Shown piece by piece: positions 8,939 through 19,125 of a stretch of DNA of 64,000 bases (positions are counted from its first letter, which is position 1; each line of letters opens with the position of its first letter). The notes below the pieces were generated by a model, which saw nothing but the letters and a program-made list of their open reading frames with translations, was not told where the DNA came from and did not search any database. Source of the DNA: Eubacteriaceae bacterium (GTDB lineage: Bacteria; Bacillota; Clostridia; Peptostreptococcales; Anaerovoracaceae); the NCBI GenBank assembly GCA_902362435.1, contig CABIWW010000006.1, positions 60,272 to 124,271 on the forward strand. The letters are read 5' to 3'. Made by a program: the position numbers and the translations under genes.

Positions 8939-10312
8939 CTACTTTCCAAGACAGAACCTGGCAAAAACTTCATTGATTATATCGTCCGATACGGTTTCGC
9001 CTGTTATTTCACCGAGCAGATCATATGCATTCCTGACATCCACTTCTATAAAGTCGAGTGCTTCTCTCGCAAGCGTCATCTCCATGGCGTCGCGAAGAGA
9101 ATCTCTGCTCTGCTTCAGCAGCTCTATATGTCTCACGTTGTTTACCATAGTGCTGTCATGCTGCGACAGCTCTCCGCCGTAAACGAGTTCTTCTATATGA
9201 TTCTCTATTTCCTCTATACCTTCATTGTTTATGAGCGATGTCTCTATTATCACCGGATCATTGACAAGCTCTCTGACGTCATCGTTCGTGAAGCCTCTCT
9301 CTAGATCGTTTTTATTTATCAAAACTACTGAATCCCTGCCGTCAAGATATGAAGCGATCTCTCTGTCTTCATCAGAAATAGCGCTGCTGCCGTCCATTAT
9401 GAATATTATAAAGTCAGCTTCATTGAATGCCGCCTTCGAACGCTCGATACCCAGTCTCTCCACTTCATCCGACGTCTCTCTGATACCTGCGGTGTCTACA
9501 AGGTATACTGGTATGTTCCTGATGCTTATCGCTTCTTCGATAGTGTCTCTTGTAGTTCCGGGTATCTCTGTAACTATCGCACGTGTTTCTCTGAGAAGAG
9601 AATTCATCAGAGAGGACTTGCCAACGTTCGGTTTTCCTACGATAGCTACTCTTATTCCCTCTCTTATCATGCGTCCGGTATCGGCTGTAGACAGCAGTTT
9701 TTCAATCATTTCGCCTATAAGCAATATATTTTCTTCTATCTTGTCATAGGTCAGCTCTTCGATATCCTCATCCGGATAATCTATGTTGACAGTTATATCG
9801 ACCAGCAGATCCAGCAGCTTCTGACGTATCTCAGTAACTCTGAGTGAAAGCGCTCCCTCAAGCTGCGACATAGCTACATCGAAACTCCTGTCGGTTTTTG
9901 CTTTTATGATATCGATGACGGCTTCGGCCTGTGAAAGATCCAGGCGTCCGTTCAAAAAAGCGCGCTTTGTGAATTCCCCGGGCTCCGCGAGGCGTGCACC
10001 TTTGCGAAGAACAAGCGCAAGCGTTTTCCTGAGCGAGACCATGCTCCCGTGGCAGTTTATCTCTACAACGTCCTCCGCTGTATATGTCTTCGGACCCTTC
10101 ATGTAAACAGCGAGAACCTCATCGATGATCTGCTCGTTTTCTCTGTCTACTATCCGTCCGTAAGTCATACGGCGGTTGACGATCTGAGAAGTCTCGCCTG
10201 CAAATTCAAAAACTTCTTCGAGGATGCTCAGCGCCTTTTCACCGCTTATCCTTATTATGCCTATTCCGCCTTCTCCGTACGCAGTCGCTACTGCAGCAAT
10301 AGTATCTTCCAT
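8939..10312 (-). CDS. mnmE: tRNA modification GTPase MnmE (TrmE)
   Basis: A 457-residue potassium-dependent GTPase that partners MnmG. The N-terminal tetrahydrofolate-binding domain contains YGRIVDRENEQIIDEVL. The inserted G domain shows GKPNVGKSSLMN (P-loop), IPGTTRDT (switch), DTAGIRET and NKNDLE. The C-terminus ends FCLGK, the required C(I/L)GK motif. Two adjacent ATG codons occur; I take the second (10312), 6 nt from GGAG. A strong hairpin separates it from jag upstream. Confidence 0.97.
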   Translation of the reverse strand: MEDTIAAVATAYGEGGIGIIRISGEKALSILEEVFEFAGETSQIVNRRMTYGRIVDRENEQIIDEVLAVYMKGPKTYTAEDVVEINCHGSMVSLRKTLALVLRKGARLAEPGEFTKRAFLNGRLDLSQAEAVIDIIKAKTDRSFDVAMSQLEGALSLRVTEIRQKLLDLLVDITVNIDYPDEDIEELTYDKIEENILLIGEMIEKLLSTADTGRMIREGIRVAIVGKPNVGKSSLMNSLLRETRAIVTEIPGTTRDTIEEAISIRNIPVYLVDTAGIRETSDEVERLGIERSKAAFNEADFIIFIMDGSSAISDEDREIASYLDGRDSVVLINKNDLERGFTNDDVRELVNDPVIIETSLINNEGIEEIENHIEELVYGGELSQHDSTMVNNVRHIELLKQSRDSLRDAMEMTLAREALDFIEVDVRNAYDLLGEITGETVSDDIINEVFARFCLGK

Positions 10313-10333
10313 CATTTTCTCCGTAAAATCACA

Positions 10334-10360
10334 AGAGTCCGCAAAAAAATTGCGGACTCT
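10334..10360 (-). terminator. Perfect 11-bp hairpin between jag and mnmE
   Basis: AGAGTCCGCAA and its complement flank a 5-nt A (or T) loop. On the minus strand the tail is TGTGATTTT, a weak T-run; on the plus strand it is CTTTTAG. It may be a partial terminator or processing hairpin that lowers mnmE expression relative to jag. Confidence 0.5.
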
Positions 10361-10367
10361 CTTTTAG

Positions 10368-11234
10368 TTATTTTTTAAGCTCTATTACAACTCTTCTGTA
10401 TGGCTCTTCACCTTCGCTCCTTGTGCTGACGTCAGGATTCTGCTGTAAAGTAGCATGAATTATCTTTCTTTCATAAGGATTCATAGGTTCCAGTCTGACA
10501 TATTTTTTTGTCTTTACTACTTTTGCTGCCAGTCTGTTTGCTAACTGTTCAAGAGTCTTCTGCCTTTTTGCTCTGTAATTTTCAGCATCTATAACGACCT
10601 TGATATATTTATCTCTGTCCTTGTTAATAACAAGACTCGTGAGATACTGTATAGAATCAAGTGTCTGACCTCTCTTGCCTATGATAGTGCCTGAATCCTT
10701 ACCATCCATTTCGATATAGACAACATCGTCTCCTGCCTTGACGCTGAATCCCAGATTGAGCCCCATCTTCTCGGTTATATCCTTGAGAAAATCAAGTGCT
10801 TCATGTTCTTCAACATCCTGGAGCTTGCTCTTGTCTACTACCTCTATATTCAAGCTGCTTTCAGCGAGATCTCTCTTGTGTTCTCCTGATTTCTTTTCGT
10901 TTCTGTTTTTATTTTTTCTGTTTCTTTTATTGTTATCCTTAGTATGAGGCTTGTCTTTAAACTTTTCTTTAGGTTTCTGTTCCGCAGCACTTTCAGAAAC
11001 AGATTTCGCAGCGTTTATCGCTGCTTCATCATATATATCATCCGCTGCTTCCTTTTCCTCTGTTTTTTTCTTCTCAACTCTTACTTTTGCAAGCTTTGAG
11101 CCGATACCGAAAAAGCCCTTTGAAGGCTGTTCCAAAACCGTAACCTCAACTTCGTCTCTGGAGCACTTAAGATCCATAAGGGCGAGCTTGACCGCTTCTT
11201 CAACGTCCACACCCCATTTTTCCGAATAATCCAT
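10368..11234 (-). CDS. khpB: RNA-binding protein KhpB (Jag/SpoIIIJ-associated)
   Basis: A 288-residue three-domain protein. The Jag_N domain (1-53) contains KGFFGIGSK; a long Lys/Glu/Arg-rich linker follows (about 55-140). The KH domain shows the GKRGQTLDSIQYLTS signature and the C-terminal R3H domain NPYERKIIHATLQQ. KhpB forms an RNA-binding complex with KhpA and affects cell-wall synthesis in related species. Start chosen at 11234 because it begins the conserved Jag_N domain and follows GGAGG by 11 nt. Sits downstream of yidC as in most Firmicutes. Confidence 0.93.
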   Translation of the reverse strand: MDYSEKWGVDVEEAVKLALMDLKCSRDEVEVTVLEQPSKGFFGIGSKLAKVRVEKKKTEEKEAADDIYDEAAINAAKSVSESAAEQKPKEKFKDKPHTKDNNKRNRKNKNRNEKKSGEHKRDLAESSLNIEVVDKSKLQDVEEHEALDFLKDITEKMGLNLGFSVKAGDDVVYIEMDGKDSGTIIGKRGQTLDSIQYLTSLVINKDRDKYIKVVIDAENYRAKRQKTLEQLANRLAAKVVKTKKYVRLEPMNPYERKIIHATLQQNPDVSTRSEGEEPYRRVVIELKK

Positions 11235-11355
11235 ATTAAAAATATCCTCCAAATAAAAGCCGGTCCCGCCGATCGTATTCAACGGCAGACTTTTTCAAAC
11301 TCCGGAAATATTTTTTTCCGGGTGATACGATATTCATACTTTAAAGTATCGATAT

Positions 11356-12072
11356 CTATTTTTTCTTTTTTACTTCCGATTGCTTTTTTAATTTCTTTCT
11401 CAGCGAAGCCATATGGATATTGAAGAATATCTGAATGATCTGGCTCACTGCCCAGTAAAGAGCTAAACCGGACGGGAATGATCTTGCCATCCATAAAATC
11501 ATTATAGGGAAAATATACTTCATCATCTTCATCATGCCGTTCATCTGATTTGCAGCTCCGGTTGCGCCGGTATCTGTAAGCGCCTGGTTCATGGTGAATG
11601 AAATGAATGTTGCTACACCCGCGATTATAGGAAGTATCCATGGATCCGGCTGACTGAGGTCTTCGATCCACAGAAACGATTCATGAAAAGCGAAAATCAT
11701 GCTGCTTACGTCTCCTATATATCTCATAGGATTTCTGAGCAGTGCAAAGAGACCCATGATGATCGGCATCTGGATAAGCATAGGAAGACATCCGCCCATA
11801 GGGTTGAATTTTTCTTCCTTATACAATTCCGCCATCTTCATGTTCAGAGTTTCTTTGTCATTAGCATATTTTCTCTGTAACGCCTGTAATTTAGGCTGCA
11901 CCTCTGCCATCATAACAGTAGACTTCGTCTGCTTTATGTACAAAGGATACAGACATAATTTAACGATTACAGTAAACAGAATAATCGTAATACCGTAGTA
12001 ACCGATAAGATTATACAATAATCCCAGCAACCACCCTAAAGGCTTTGCTATTACTCCCAATATTGTATACAT
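11356..12072 (-). CDS. yidC: Membrane protein insertase YidC (OxaA/SpoIIIJ family)
   Basis: A 238-residue insertase that places proteins in the membrane with or without SecYEG. It is the short Gram-positive form with about five membrane helices and a Lys-rich C-terminal tail (LRKKLKKQSEVKKKK) that can contact ribosomes. The polar residue in the first core helix is Lys (VIVKLCLYPL, K38) rather than the commoner Arg. NPMGGCLPMLIQMP marks the region before the next helix. No lipobox signal peptide is present, unlike Bacillus SpoIIIJ. GGAGG lies 9 nt before the ATG. It is 13 bp from yidD and 121 bp from jag. Confidence 0.95.
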   Translation of the reverse strand: MYTILGVIAKPLGWLLGLLYNLIGYYGITIILFTVIVKLCLYPLYIKQTKSTVMMAEVQPKLQALQRKYANDKETLNMKMAELYKEEKFNPMGGCLPMLIQMPIIMGLFALLRNPMRYIGDVSSMIFAFHESFLWIEDLSQPDPWILPIIAGVATFISFTMNQALTDTGATGAANQMNGMMKMMKYIFPIMILWMARSFPSGLALYWAVSQIIQIFFNIHMASLRKKLKKQSEVKKKK

Positions 12073-12085
12073 TAATTATTTCCTC

Positions 12086-12295
12086 CTATTTTAAAGGATC
12101 ATAACCGCCGGGATTAAAAGGATGACATCTCAGCAGCCTTTTGATCCCCAGGAACGAGCCCTTAAAAAATCCGTACTTTTCCAATGCCTGTATAAAATAA
12201 GTCGAACAAGTAGGATAGAATCTGCATGTTGGCGGAAAAAGAGGAGATATGAATTTCTGATATCCTTTTATGATCAAAATCAATACCTTCTTCAT
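12086..12295 (-). CDS. yidD: Membrane protein insertion efficiency factor YidD
   Basis: A 69-residue small protein with the highly conserved segments [20 protein letters not shown] and [10 protein letters not shown]. YidD assists YidC-dependent membrane insertion at the inner face of the membrane. It overlaps rnpA by 4 nt (ATGA), so it is translated by coupling, and lies just before yidC. Confidence 0.96.
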   Translation of the reverse strand: MKKVLILIIKGYQKFISPLFPPTCRFYPTCSTYFIQALEKYGFFKGSFLGIKRLLRCHPFNPGGYDPLK

Positions 12296-12645
12296 CTTTT
12301 TGCCTCTTGTTTCTTATATAACTTTGCTCTAGATAAAGCATTGATCATAGATTTCCCGACCTCGCCGGCCTTGCGGCCGCTGATGGTTTTTCGTGCGATA
12401 AATATAAGATCATGACCGGATCTTATATCATCTCTGAGAAATCTGTAATTTTCCTTCATGAGTCTTCTTGCTCTGTTTCTTTCAACGCTGTTCCCTACTT
12501 TTTTGCTTGCTAAAAATGCTGTTCTGTTATAGCCGAGACTGTTTTTCTTATAAAAAAGCACAACATATCTCTCGCCTACAGATCTGCCCTTTTTATATAT
12601 GGAAGTAAAATCATCTTTTCTTCTCAGTATATCCCTTTTTAGCAT
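12292..12645 (-). CDS. rnpA: Ribonuclease P protein component
   Basis: A 117-residue basic protein that binds RNase P RNA and aids 5' maturation of tRNA. The family signature [13 protein letters not shown] (RNR motif) is at about residues 50-62, preceded by [10 protein letters not shown]. The ribosome site is weak. A terminator-like hairpin lies between it and rpmH. Confidence 0.96.
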   Translation of the reverse strand: MLKRDILRRKDDFTSIYKKGRSVGERYVVLFYKKNSLGYNRTAFLASKKVGNSVERNRARRLMKENYRFLRDDIRSGHDLIFIARKTISGRKAGEVGKSMINALSRAKLYKKQEAKR

Positions 12646-12689
12646 AACATTACCAGGTTTTACCTAATATGACATTTATCATGTCATAA

Positions 12690-12712
12690 CAAAAAGACCA
12701 CGCTTGCGGTCT
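12690..12712 (-). terminator. Attenuator hairpin between rpmH and rnpA
   Basis: On the minus strand, directly after the rpmH stop codon, AGACC and GGTCT pair around a small GC core and are followed by TTTTTG. It probably lets most transcripts end after rpmH, giving much more L34 than RnpA. A second hairpin (arms ATGACAT/ATGTCAT, 12669-12687) follows before rnpA. Confidence 0.6.
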
Positions 12713-12847
12713 CTATGCTGATAAAACTTTTCTTCCTCTTTGTCTTCTTCTCTTTAAAACATTTCTACCGTTCTTTGTTCTCATTCTTTTTCTGAAGCCG
12801 TGTTCTTTTTTTCTCTGCCTTTTCTTAGGCTGATATGTCATTTTCAT
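12713..12847 (-). CDS. rpmH: 50S ribosomal protein L34
   Basis: A 44-residue very basic protein beginning [18 protein letters not shown], with the L34 core [16 protein letters not shown] and ending KVLSA. Translated from the minus strand; GGAGG lies 9 nt before the ATG. It is the first gene of the leftward origin operon and has a consensus promoter. Confidence 0.97.
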   Translation of the reverse strand: MKMTYQPKKRQRKKEHGFRKRMRTKNGRNVLKRRRQRGRKVLSA

Positions 12848-12922
12848 TTGTTGTATCCTCCCTTTGGAACTGTGATTTATGATGCATAGATCTAAATTTC
12901 AACCTATGCGATATGCTTTACT

Positions 12923-12951
12923 ATTATACTCCGCGTCATCTGCTCTGTCAA
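12923..12951 (-). promoter_or_regulatory. Consensus sigma-A promoter of rpmH
   Basis: Minus-strand TTGACA (12946-12951), exactly 17 nt, TATAAT (12923-12928). Both hexamers are perfect consensus, as expected for a ribosomal-protein and tRNA-processing operon. Confidence 0.93.
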
Positions 12952-13061
12952 TTGATTTTAAAAGGAAGATAGCCCGCTCAAAAGCCTGAACTGCCAAAAA
13001 ACGTGCCGGTTTTACATGGCTGTCCAATATGTAGTTACCCCTGTGTAAACTTTGCACAACT

Positions 13062-13137
13062 TTATCCACAGGTAGTGGATAACTTTCGCGATCTTTATTT
13101 TTTCAACAAATTTTATCAACCTATTGCTTGTGGATAA
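13062..13137. promoter_or_regulatory. oriC, upstream DnaA-box cluster
   Basis: DnaA boxes between rpmH and dnaA: perfect TTATCCACA at 13062-13070 (+) and perfect TGTGGATAA at 13129-13137 (minus-strand box). A one-mismatch inverted box (GTGGATAA) lies at about 13075-13082, and there are weaker TTATCAAC-like and TTTGCACAA sequences. It forms the upstream half of a bipartite origin and the dnaA autoregulatory region. Confidence 0.9.
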
Positions 13138-13156
13138 CTTTTTTTGATATTATATA
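13128..13156 (+). promoter_or_regulatory. dnaA promoter overlapping a DnaA box
   Basis: TTGTGG (13128-13133), 17 nt, TATATA (13151-13156). The -35 hexamer overlaps a perfect DnaA box (13129-13137), which predicts repression by DnaA itself. Confidence 0.6.
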
Positions 13157-13183
13157 TCCATCGCTTATGGAGAGGATCTACTT

Positions 13184-14572
13184 ATGAAAAAAAAACCTGA
13201 TGAAAAAACTTGGAGAGATATACTTGCAGAAATAAACAGCAATGTTACCGATGTAAGTTACAGGACATGGTTCAAGCCCCTTGTACCTCTCGAAATAGAT
13301 GAAGACGCTAAGGTTTTTCACGTGGCAGCATCAGAAAGCTTTGTTGTCGAAGTGCTCAACAACCGCTATATTTCAATATTTGAGCAGGCTGTCGAGAGCG
13401 TGATGAACGAGAGATACAGGGTAGTTATAAAAGAAAAATCTGAAGAAGAGATCGAAAGCATCGTGAACGGCACGGCGGGAAGCAAGCCGCAGCCGCCAAA
13501 AAATCAGGCTGCAGAAGAAGAATTCAGAGAAGAATATTTCTTAAACCCCAGATACAAATTCGATAATTTCGTAGTCGGATCGAACAACAACTATGCGCAT
13601 GCTATAGCCCTTTCGGTCGCAGAATCACCGGCATCGGCGTACAACCCCCTTTTCCTCTACGGAGGCTCAGGGCTTGGAAAGACTCACCTCATGCACGCCA
13701 TAGGACACTACATACTCGAAAACAATCCGTCATCAAAGGTGCTTTACGTATCGTCTGAAATGTTTACTTCAGAGCTCGTAAAAGCTATCCAGGATAAAAA
13801 GAACTACAACAGCAAAATGAGGTTCTTCAAAAACAAATACAGGAACGTCGACGTGCTGCTGATAGACGATATACAGTTCATCGAGGGCAAGGAAAGCACT
13901 CAGGTGGAGTTTTTCCATACATTCAATGCCCTTTATGAATGTGACAAGCAGATAGTCATATCGAGTGACCGCCACCCGAGCAAGCTCACCGACCTCGACG
14001 AAAGACTGCGTTCGCGATTCCAGTGGAACGTCATCGCTGACATACAGCCGCCTGACTTCGAAACAAGAGTAGCTATACTCAGGAACAAGGCTCAGCTTGA
14101 AAACATAGATCTCAATGACGACGATATACTTGAAGTCATCGACCTGATAGCTGAAAAAGTCAAGTACAACATAAGAGAGCTCGAGAGCGCTCTCACCAGG
14201 ATAATCAGCTATTCCAAGATATTCAGCGAACCGATAACCGTAAAATTTGCAAAGAAAAACCTCAGCGACATATTTTCGAACAGCGATCTCGATATATCGT
14301 GCGAATCGATAAAGAAATCAGTCTGCAAGAAATACAATATAAAGGTCGCAGATATAGAATCAGCCAAGAGAAAGCGTGAATTCTCACATCCCAGACAGGT
14401 AGCAATGTACCTCTGCAGGGAACTCACGGACTCCTCGCTGCCTAAGATAGGAAACTGTTTCGGCGGCCGCGATCACACTACAGTGCTTCACGCATATGAA
14501 AAGATTTCAGAGCAGCTGAAAACGGACAGCCTTCTTAATGAAGAGATACGCCGCATAAAAGACGACCTGTGA
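13184..14572 (+). CDS. dnaA: Chromosomal replication initiator protein DnaA
   Basis: A 462-residue AAA+ initiator. The N-terminal domain I (1-80) starts TWRDILAEINSNVTDVSY and is followed by a short Glu/Pro linker. The AAA+ domain shows Walker A GGSGLGKTHL (about 161-170), Walker B LLIDDIQFI, and RSRFQWN. The domain IV helix-turn-helix has the family signature FGGRDHTTVLHA near the end. GGAGAGGA precedes the ATG at about 8 nt. DnaA boxes on both sides form the origin. Full length and normal. Confidence 0.98.
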   Translation: MKKKPDEKTWRDILAEINSNVTDVSYRTWFKPLVPLEIDEDAKVFHVAASESFVVEVLNNRYISIFEQAVESVMNERYRVVIKEKSEEEIESIVNGTAGSKPQPPKNQAAEEEFREEYFLNPRYKFDNFVVGSNNNYAHAIALSVAESPASAYNPLFLYGGSGLGKTHLMHAIGHYILENNPSSKVLYVSSEMFTSELVKAIQDKKNYNSKMRFFKNKYRNVDVLLIDDIQFIEGKESTQVEFFHTFNALYECDKQIVISSDRHPSKLTDLDERLRSRFQWNVIADIQPPDFETRVAILRNKAQLENIDLNDDDILEVIDLIAEKVKYNIRELESALTRIISYSKIFSEPITVKFAKKNLSDIFSNSDLDISCESIKKSVCKKYNIKVADIESAKRKREFSHPRQVAMYLCRELTDSSLPKIGNCFGGRDHTTVLHAYEKISEQLKTDSLLNEEIRRIKDDL

Positions 14573-14585
14573 TCTTGCATATGAC

Positions 14586-14681
14586 TTATCAACATGCGAT
14601 GTTGACAAAAAAAACAAGTTATCCACAGTTTTTAAAGAACAAAAAAACAAGCGTTCGCAAGGACTTCAAAAGTTATCAACA
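14586..14681. promoter_or_regulatory. oriC, downstream DnaA-box cluster (dnaA-dnaN intergenic)
   Basis: A perfect DnaA box TTATCCACA at 14619-14627, plus TTATCAACA variants at 14586-14594 and 14673-14681, followed by a related ATATCAACA (14682-14690). This is the unwinding-side cluster of the origin. Confidence 0.88.
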
Positions 14682-14690
14682 ATATCAACA

Positions 14691-14740
14691 GGCCCTACTA
14701 CTACAACTACTATAAATATATATAATAAATAATAAATGAT
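14691..14740. promoter_or_regulatory. oriC basal unwinding element with DnaA-trio repeats
   Basis: After the last DnaA-box variant comes a short GC patch (GGCC, 14691-14694). It is followed in register by CTA CTA CTA CAA CTA CTA TAA (14695-14715) and then pure A/T DNA to 14740. This order (box, GC patch, trinucleotide run, AT-rich) is the DnaA-trio architecture described for Bacillus subtilis oriC, where DnaA assembles on single strands to open the duplex. Confidence 0.85.
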
Positions 14741-14761
14741 TTTTTGAATCGGAGGATATTT

Positions 14762-15877
14762 ATGAAATTCACCTGCAACCAGCAAACATTGGCAAAAGCC
14801 CTGAACACAGTTTCAAAAGCTGTATCAAACAGAACTACTCTTCCAATACTTAAAGGAATACTCATACAGGCAGATCAGGAAGGCACTCTGACGCTGACAG
14901 CTTCTGATCTCGAGATAAGCATACAGAAAACAGTGTCAGCTTCAGTGCAGGAAGCAGGATCATCTGTTGTCATATCGAAACTGTTCGGAGATATCATAAG
15001 AAAGCTGCCCAACGAGGAGATATTTATCGAATCAGACAGCGACAACCTGATATCGATAAAGACAAGCACATCTGAATTTTCTGTAGTGAGCTTCCCTGTG
15101 GAAGAATTTCCTAAGATAGGAGAAAAAGAAGAAATAAAGGAAAGTCTGACATTCAGCAGAGATATCTTCAGGGATATGGTGAGAAAAACATCATTTGCAG
15201 CATCTGTGGATGAATCAAAAGGCATACTTGTCGGCATACTTACCGAGATAGGTACAGAAAAGGTCAGCATGGTCGCTCTTGACGGATTCAGACTCGCTCT
15301 CGCAAACGAAGCGATGACAAGTGAACGTGAAAATAAATTTATCATATCAGCTAAGATCATGAATGAGATAAGCAAGATCATCACAGAAGATGAGAGCGAT
15401 GACGATATCAGCATACTGCTGGGTGAGAAAAAAGCGACATTCATCATAGGAAGCACAGAGATCGTGCTGCGTCTGATGGAAGGCGAATTCATAAAATATA
15501 ACGACATAATTCCTAAGGACAACACGATAACAGTCATTACAGGGAAGTCGATGCTGCTCGAGAGTATCGAGAGAGCATCGCTGCTGGCAAAGGAAGGCAA
15601 GAATAATCTTATAAAGATGACGATAAACAACAATCTTCTCACGATCACATCGAGATCAGAGGAAGGAAATGTAAAGGAAGAGATCATCATGGAAAAGACA
15701 GGCGATGATCTTGAGATCGGGTTCAACTCAAAATTCGTGATAGATGTCCTGAAGGCCATAGATGACGAGGAGATATCGATGAACTTCAAGACGGGAACAT
15801 CACCATGCGTCGTAAGACCTGTACAGGGAGATGCCTACGAATACCTGATACTGCCGGTAAGAATACCTAAGATGTAG
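14762..15877 (+). CDS. dnaN: DNA polymerase III beta subunit (sliding clamp)
   Basis: A 371-residue clamp with the normal three-domain arrangement. It starts MKFTCNQQTLAKALNTVSK at 14762 behind GGAGG (7 nt). It shows the typical NRTTLPILKGI, SSVVISKLFGDIIRKLP, MVALDGFRLA and the C-terminal YLILPVRI. An upstream in-frame ATG at 14744 lacks a ribosome site. recF follows after one base. Confidence 0.97.
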   Translation: MKFTCNQQTLAKALNTVSKAVSNRTTLPILKGILIQADQEGTLTLTASDLEISIQKTVSASVQEAGSSVVISKLFGDIIRKLPNEEIFIESDSDNLISIKTSTSEFSVVSFPVEEFPKIGEKEEIKESLTFSRDIFRDMVRKTSFAASVDESKGILVGILTEIGTEKVSMVALDGFRLALANEAMTSERENKFIISAKIMNEISKIITEDESDDDISILLGEKKATFIIGSTEIVLRLMEGEFIKYNDIIPKDNTITVITGKSMLLESIERASLLAKEGKNNLIKMTINNNLLTITSRSEEGNVKEEIIMEKTGDDLEIGFNSKFVIDVLKAIDDEEISMNFKTGTSPCVVRPVQGDAYEYLILPVRIPKM

Positions 15878-15878
15878 T

Positions 15879-16979
15879 ATGTTTGTAAAGAGGATAGAGC
15901 TGAAAGACTTCAGAAACTACAAGGATCTGGACGTTTCATTCAATAAAAACGTAAATATTTTCATCGGCAACAATGCGCAGGGGAAGACGAACCTGCTGGA
16001 GAGCATCTATCTCAATTCGATGGCGAGATCGTTCAAGACCTCGAAGGACAAGGAGCTTATCAGATTCGGGAGCGATTTCTGCAGGATGCGGACGACTGCA
16101 TTTTTTGACGATGACGAACATACCACGGAGATAGTCATAACTAAAGACGGCAAGAAAGGCATAAAGCTCGACGGCGTCAGGATAAAAAAGACATCTGAGC
16201 TGCTTGAGCGTATCTTCATAATAATATTTTCTCCGGAAGATATGAAGATCGTAAAGGATGAACCTGAAAAAAGAAGGAAATTTATAGACAGGGAGCTTTG
16301 CCAGATAAAACCCGGATACTACAGCGATCTGAGCAATTACAAGAGAGTGCTCAGACAGCGCAATGTGTATCTCAAGGAAAGTGCGATCGACATATCGATA
16401 CTGGATATCTGGGATCACGAGCTCGCAAGGTACGGCGCGAAAGTGATATCGAGGCGTGATGAATTCATACTCAAAATAAACGACATAAGTAAGGAAATAC
16501 ACGGCAGCATATCAGGCGGTAAAGAGACATTGAATGTGAAATACGAGGCAAATGTAGAAAAGTCAGCGGATCCGGCGGACACCGAGAGTGTTTTTTATGA
16601 GAAACTGCTGAAGACGCGTGATGATGATATCAGGAACAGGACGACAGGTATAGGACCTCACAAGGACGATCTGAAAATATCTGCAGACGGTGTAGATCTG
16701 AGAAAATTCGGATCGCAGGGACAGCAGCGTACTGCGGCGCTTTCACTGAAGCTTTCGGAAATAAAGCTCATAGAAGATGAGATGGGAGAAAAACCGATAC
16801 TGCTGCTCGATGATGTACTGTCCGAACTCGATAACGACAGGCAGACATATCTGATAAATTCACTCGGCGGCAATCAGCTTTTCATAACGACTACTGATAT
16901 ATCGGGAAAGGTGGCAAAGTCGCTTCCGGAGGGAAAGATATTCAAAATAAATTCAGGTGAAGTAGAAATAGAAATATAG
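15879..16979 (+). CDS. recF: DNA replication and repair protein RecF
   Basis: A 366-residue SMC-like ATPase that loads RecA at gaps with RecO/RecR. Walker A is GNNAQGKTNLLE (about 31-42), the ABC signature is GSQGQQRTAALSL, and Walker B is PILLLDDVLSELD. It starts one base after the dnaN stop, so it is translationally coupled. The small S4-domain gene (yaaA/rlbA) that often lies between dnaN and recF in Firmicutes is absent. A terminator follows at 17053-17078. Confidence 0.97.
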   Translation: MFVKRIELKDFRNYKDLDVSFNKNVNIFIGNNAQGKTNLLESIYLNSMARSFKTSKDKELIRFGSDFCRMRTTAFFDDDEHTTEIVITKDGKKGIKLDGVRIKKTSELLERIFIIIFSPEDMKIVKDEPEKRRKFIDRELCQIKPGYYSDLSNYKRVLRQRNVYLKESAIDISILDIWDHELARYGAKVISRRDEFILKINDISKEIHGSISGGKETLNVKYEANVEKSADPADTESVFYEKLLKTRDDDIRNRTTGIGPHKDDLKISADGVDLRKFGSQGQQRTAALSLKLSEIKLIEDEMGEKPILLLDDVLSELDNDRQTYLINSLGGNQLFITTTDISGKVAKSLPEGKIFKINSGEVEIEI

Positions 16980-17052
16980 AAGCTATAAAAGTCTGGTTAT
17001 AAATGGAAAATTCAAAAGTACCACTCCACTGTAATCAGGCTTTTATATATTG

Positions 17053-17078
17053 AAAAACGCTGATTTGAGCGTTTTTTT
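17053..17078 (+). terminator. Intrinsic terminator after recF
   Basis: AAAACGCT, loop GATTTG, AGCGTTTT plus three more T. It ends the dnaA-dnaN-recF transcript before the gyrB promoter. Confidence 0.85.
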
Positions 17079-17117
17079 AAGGTTGTGTGAAGATTTAGGT
17101 CTAAAATGCTTTTAAAA

Positions 17118-19104
<1,987 letters not shown>

Positions 19105-19125
19105 AGGGGAGGAGTTTTTAAGTAA

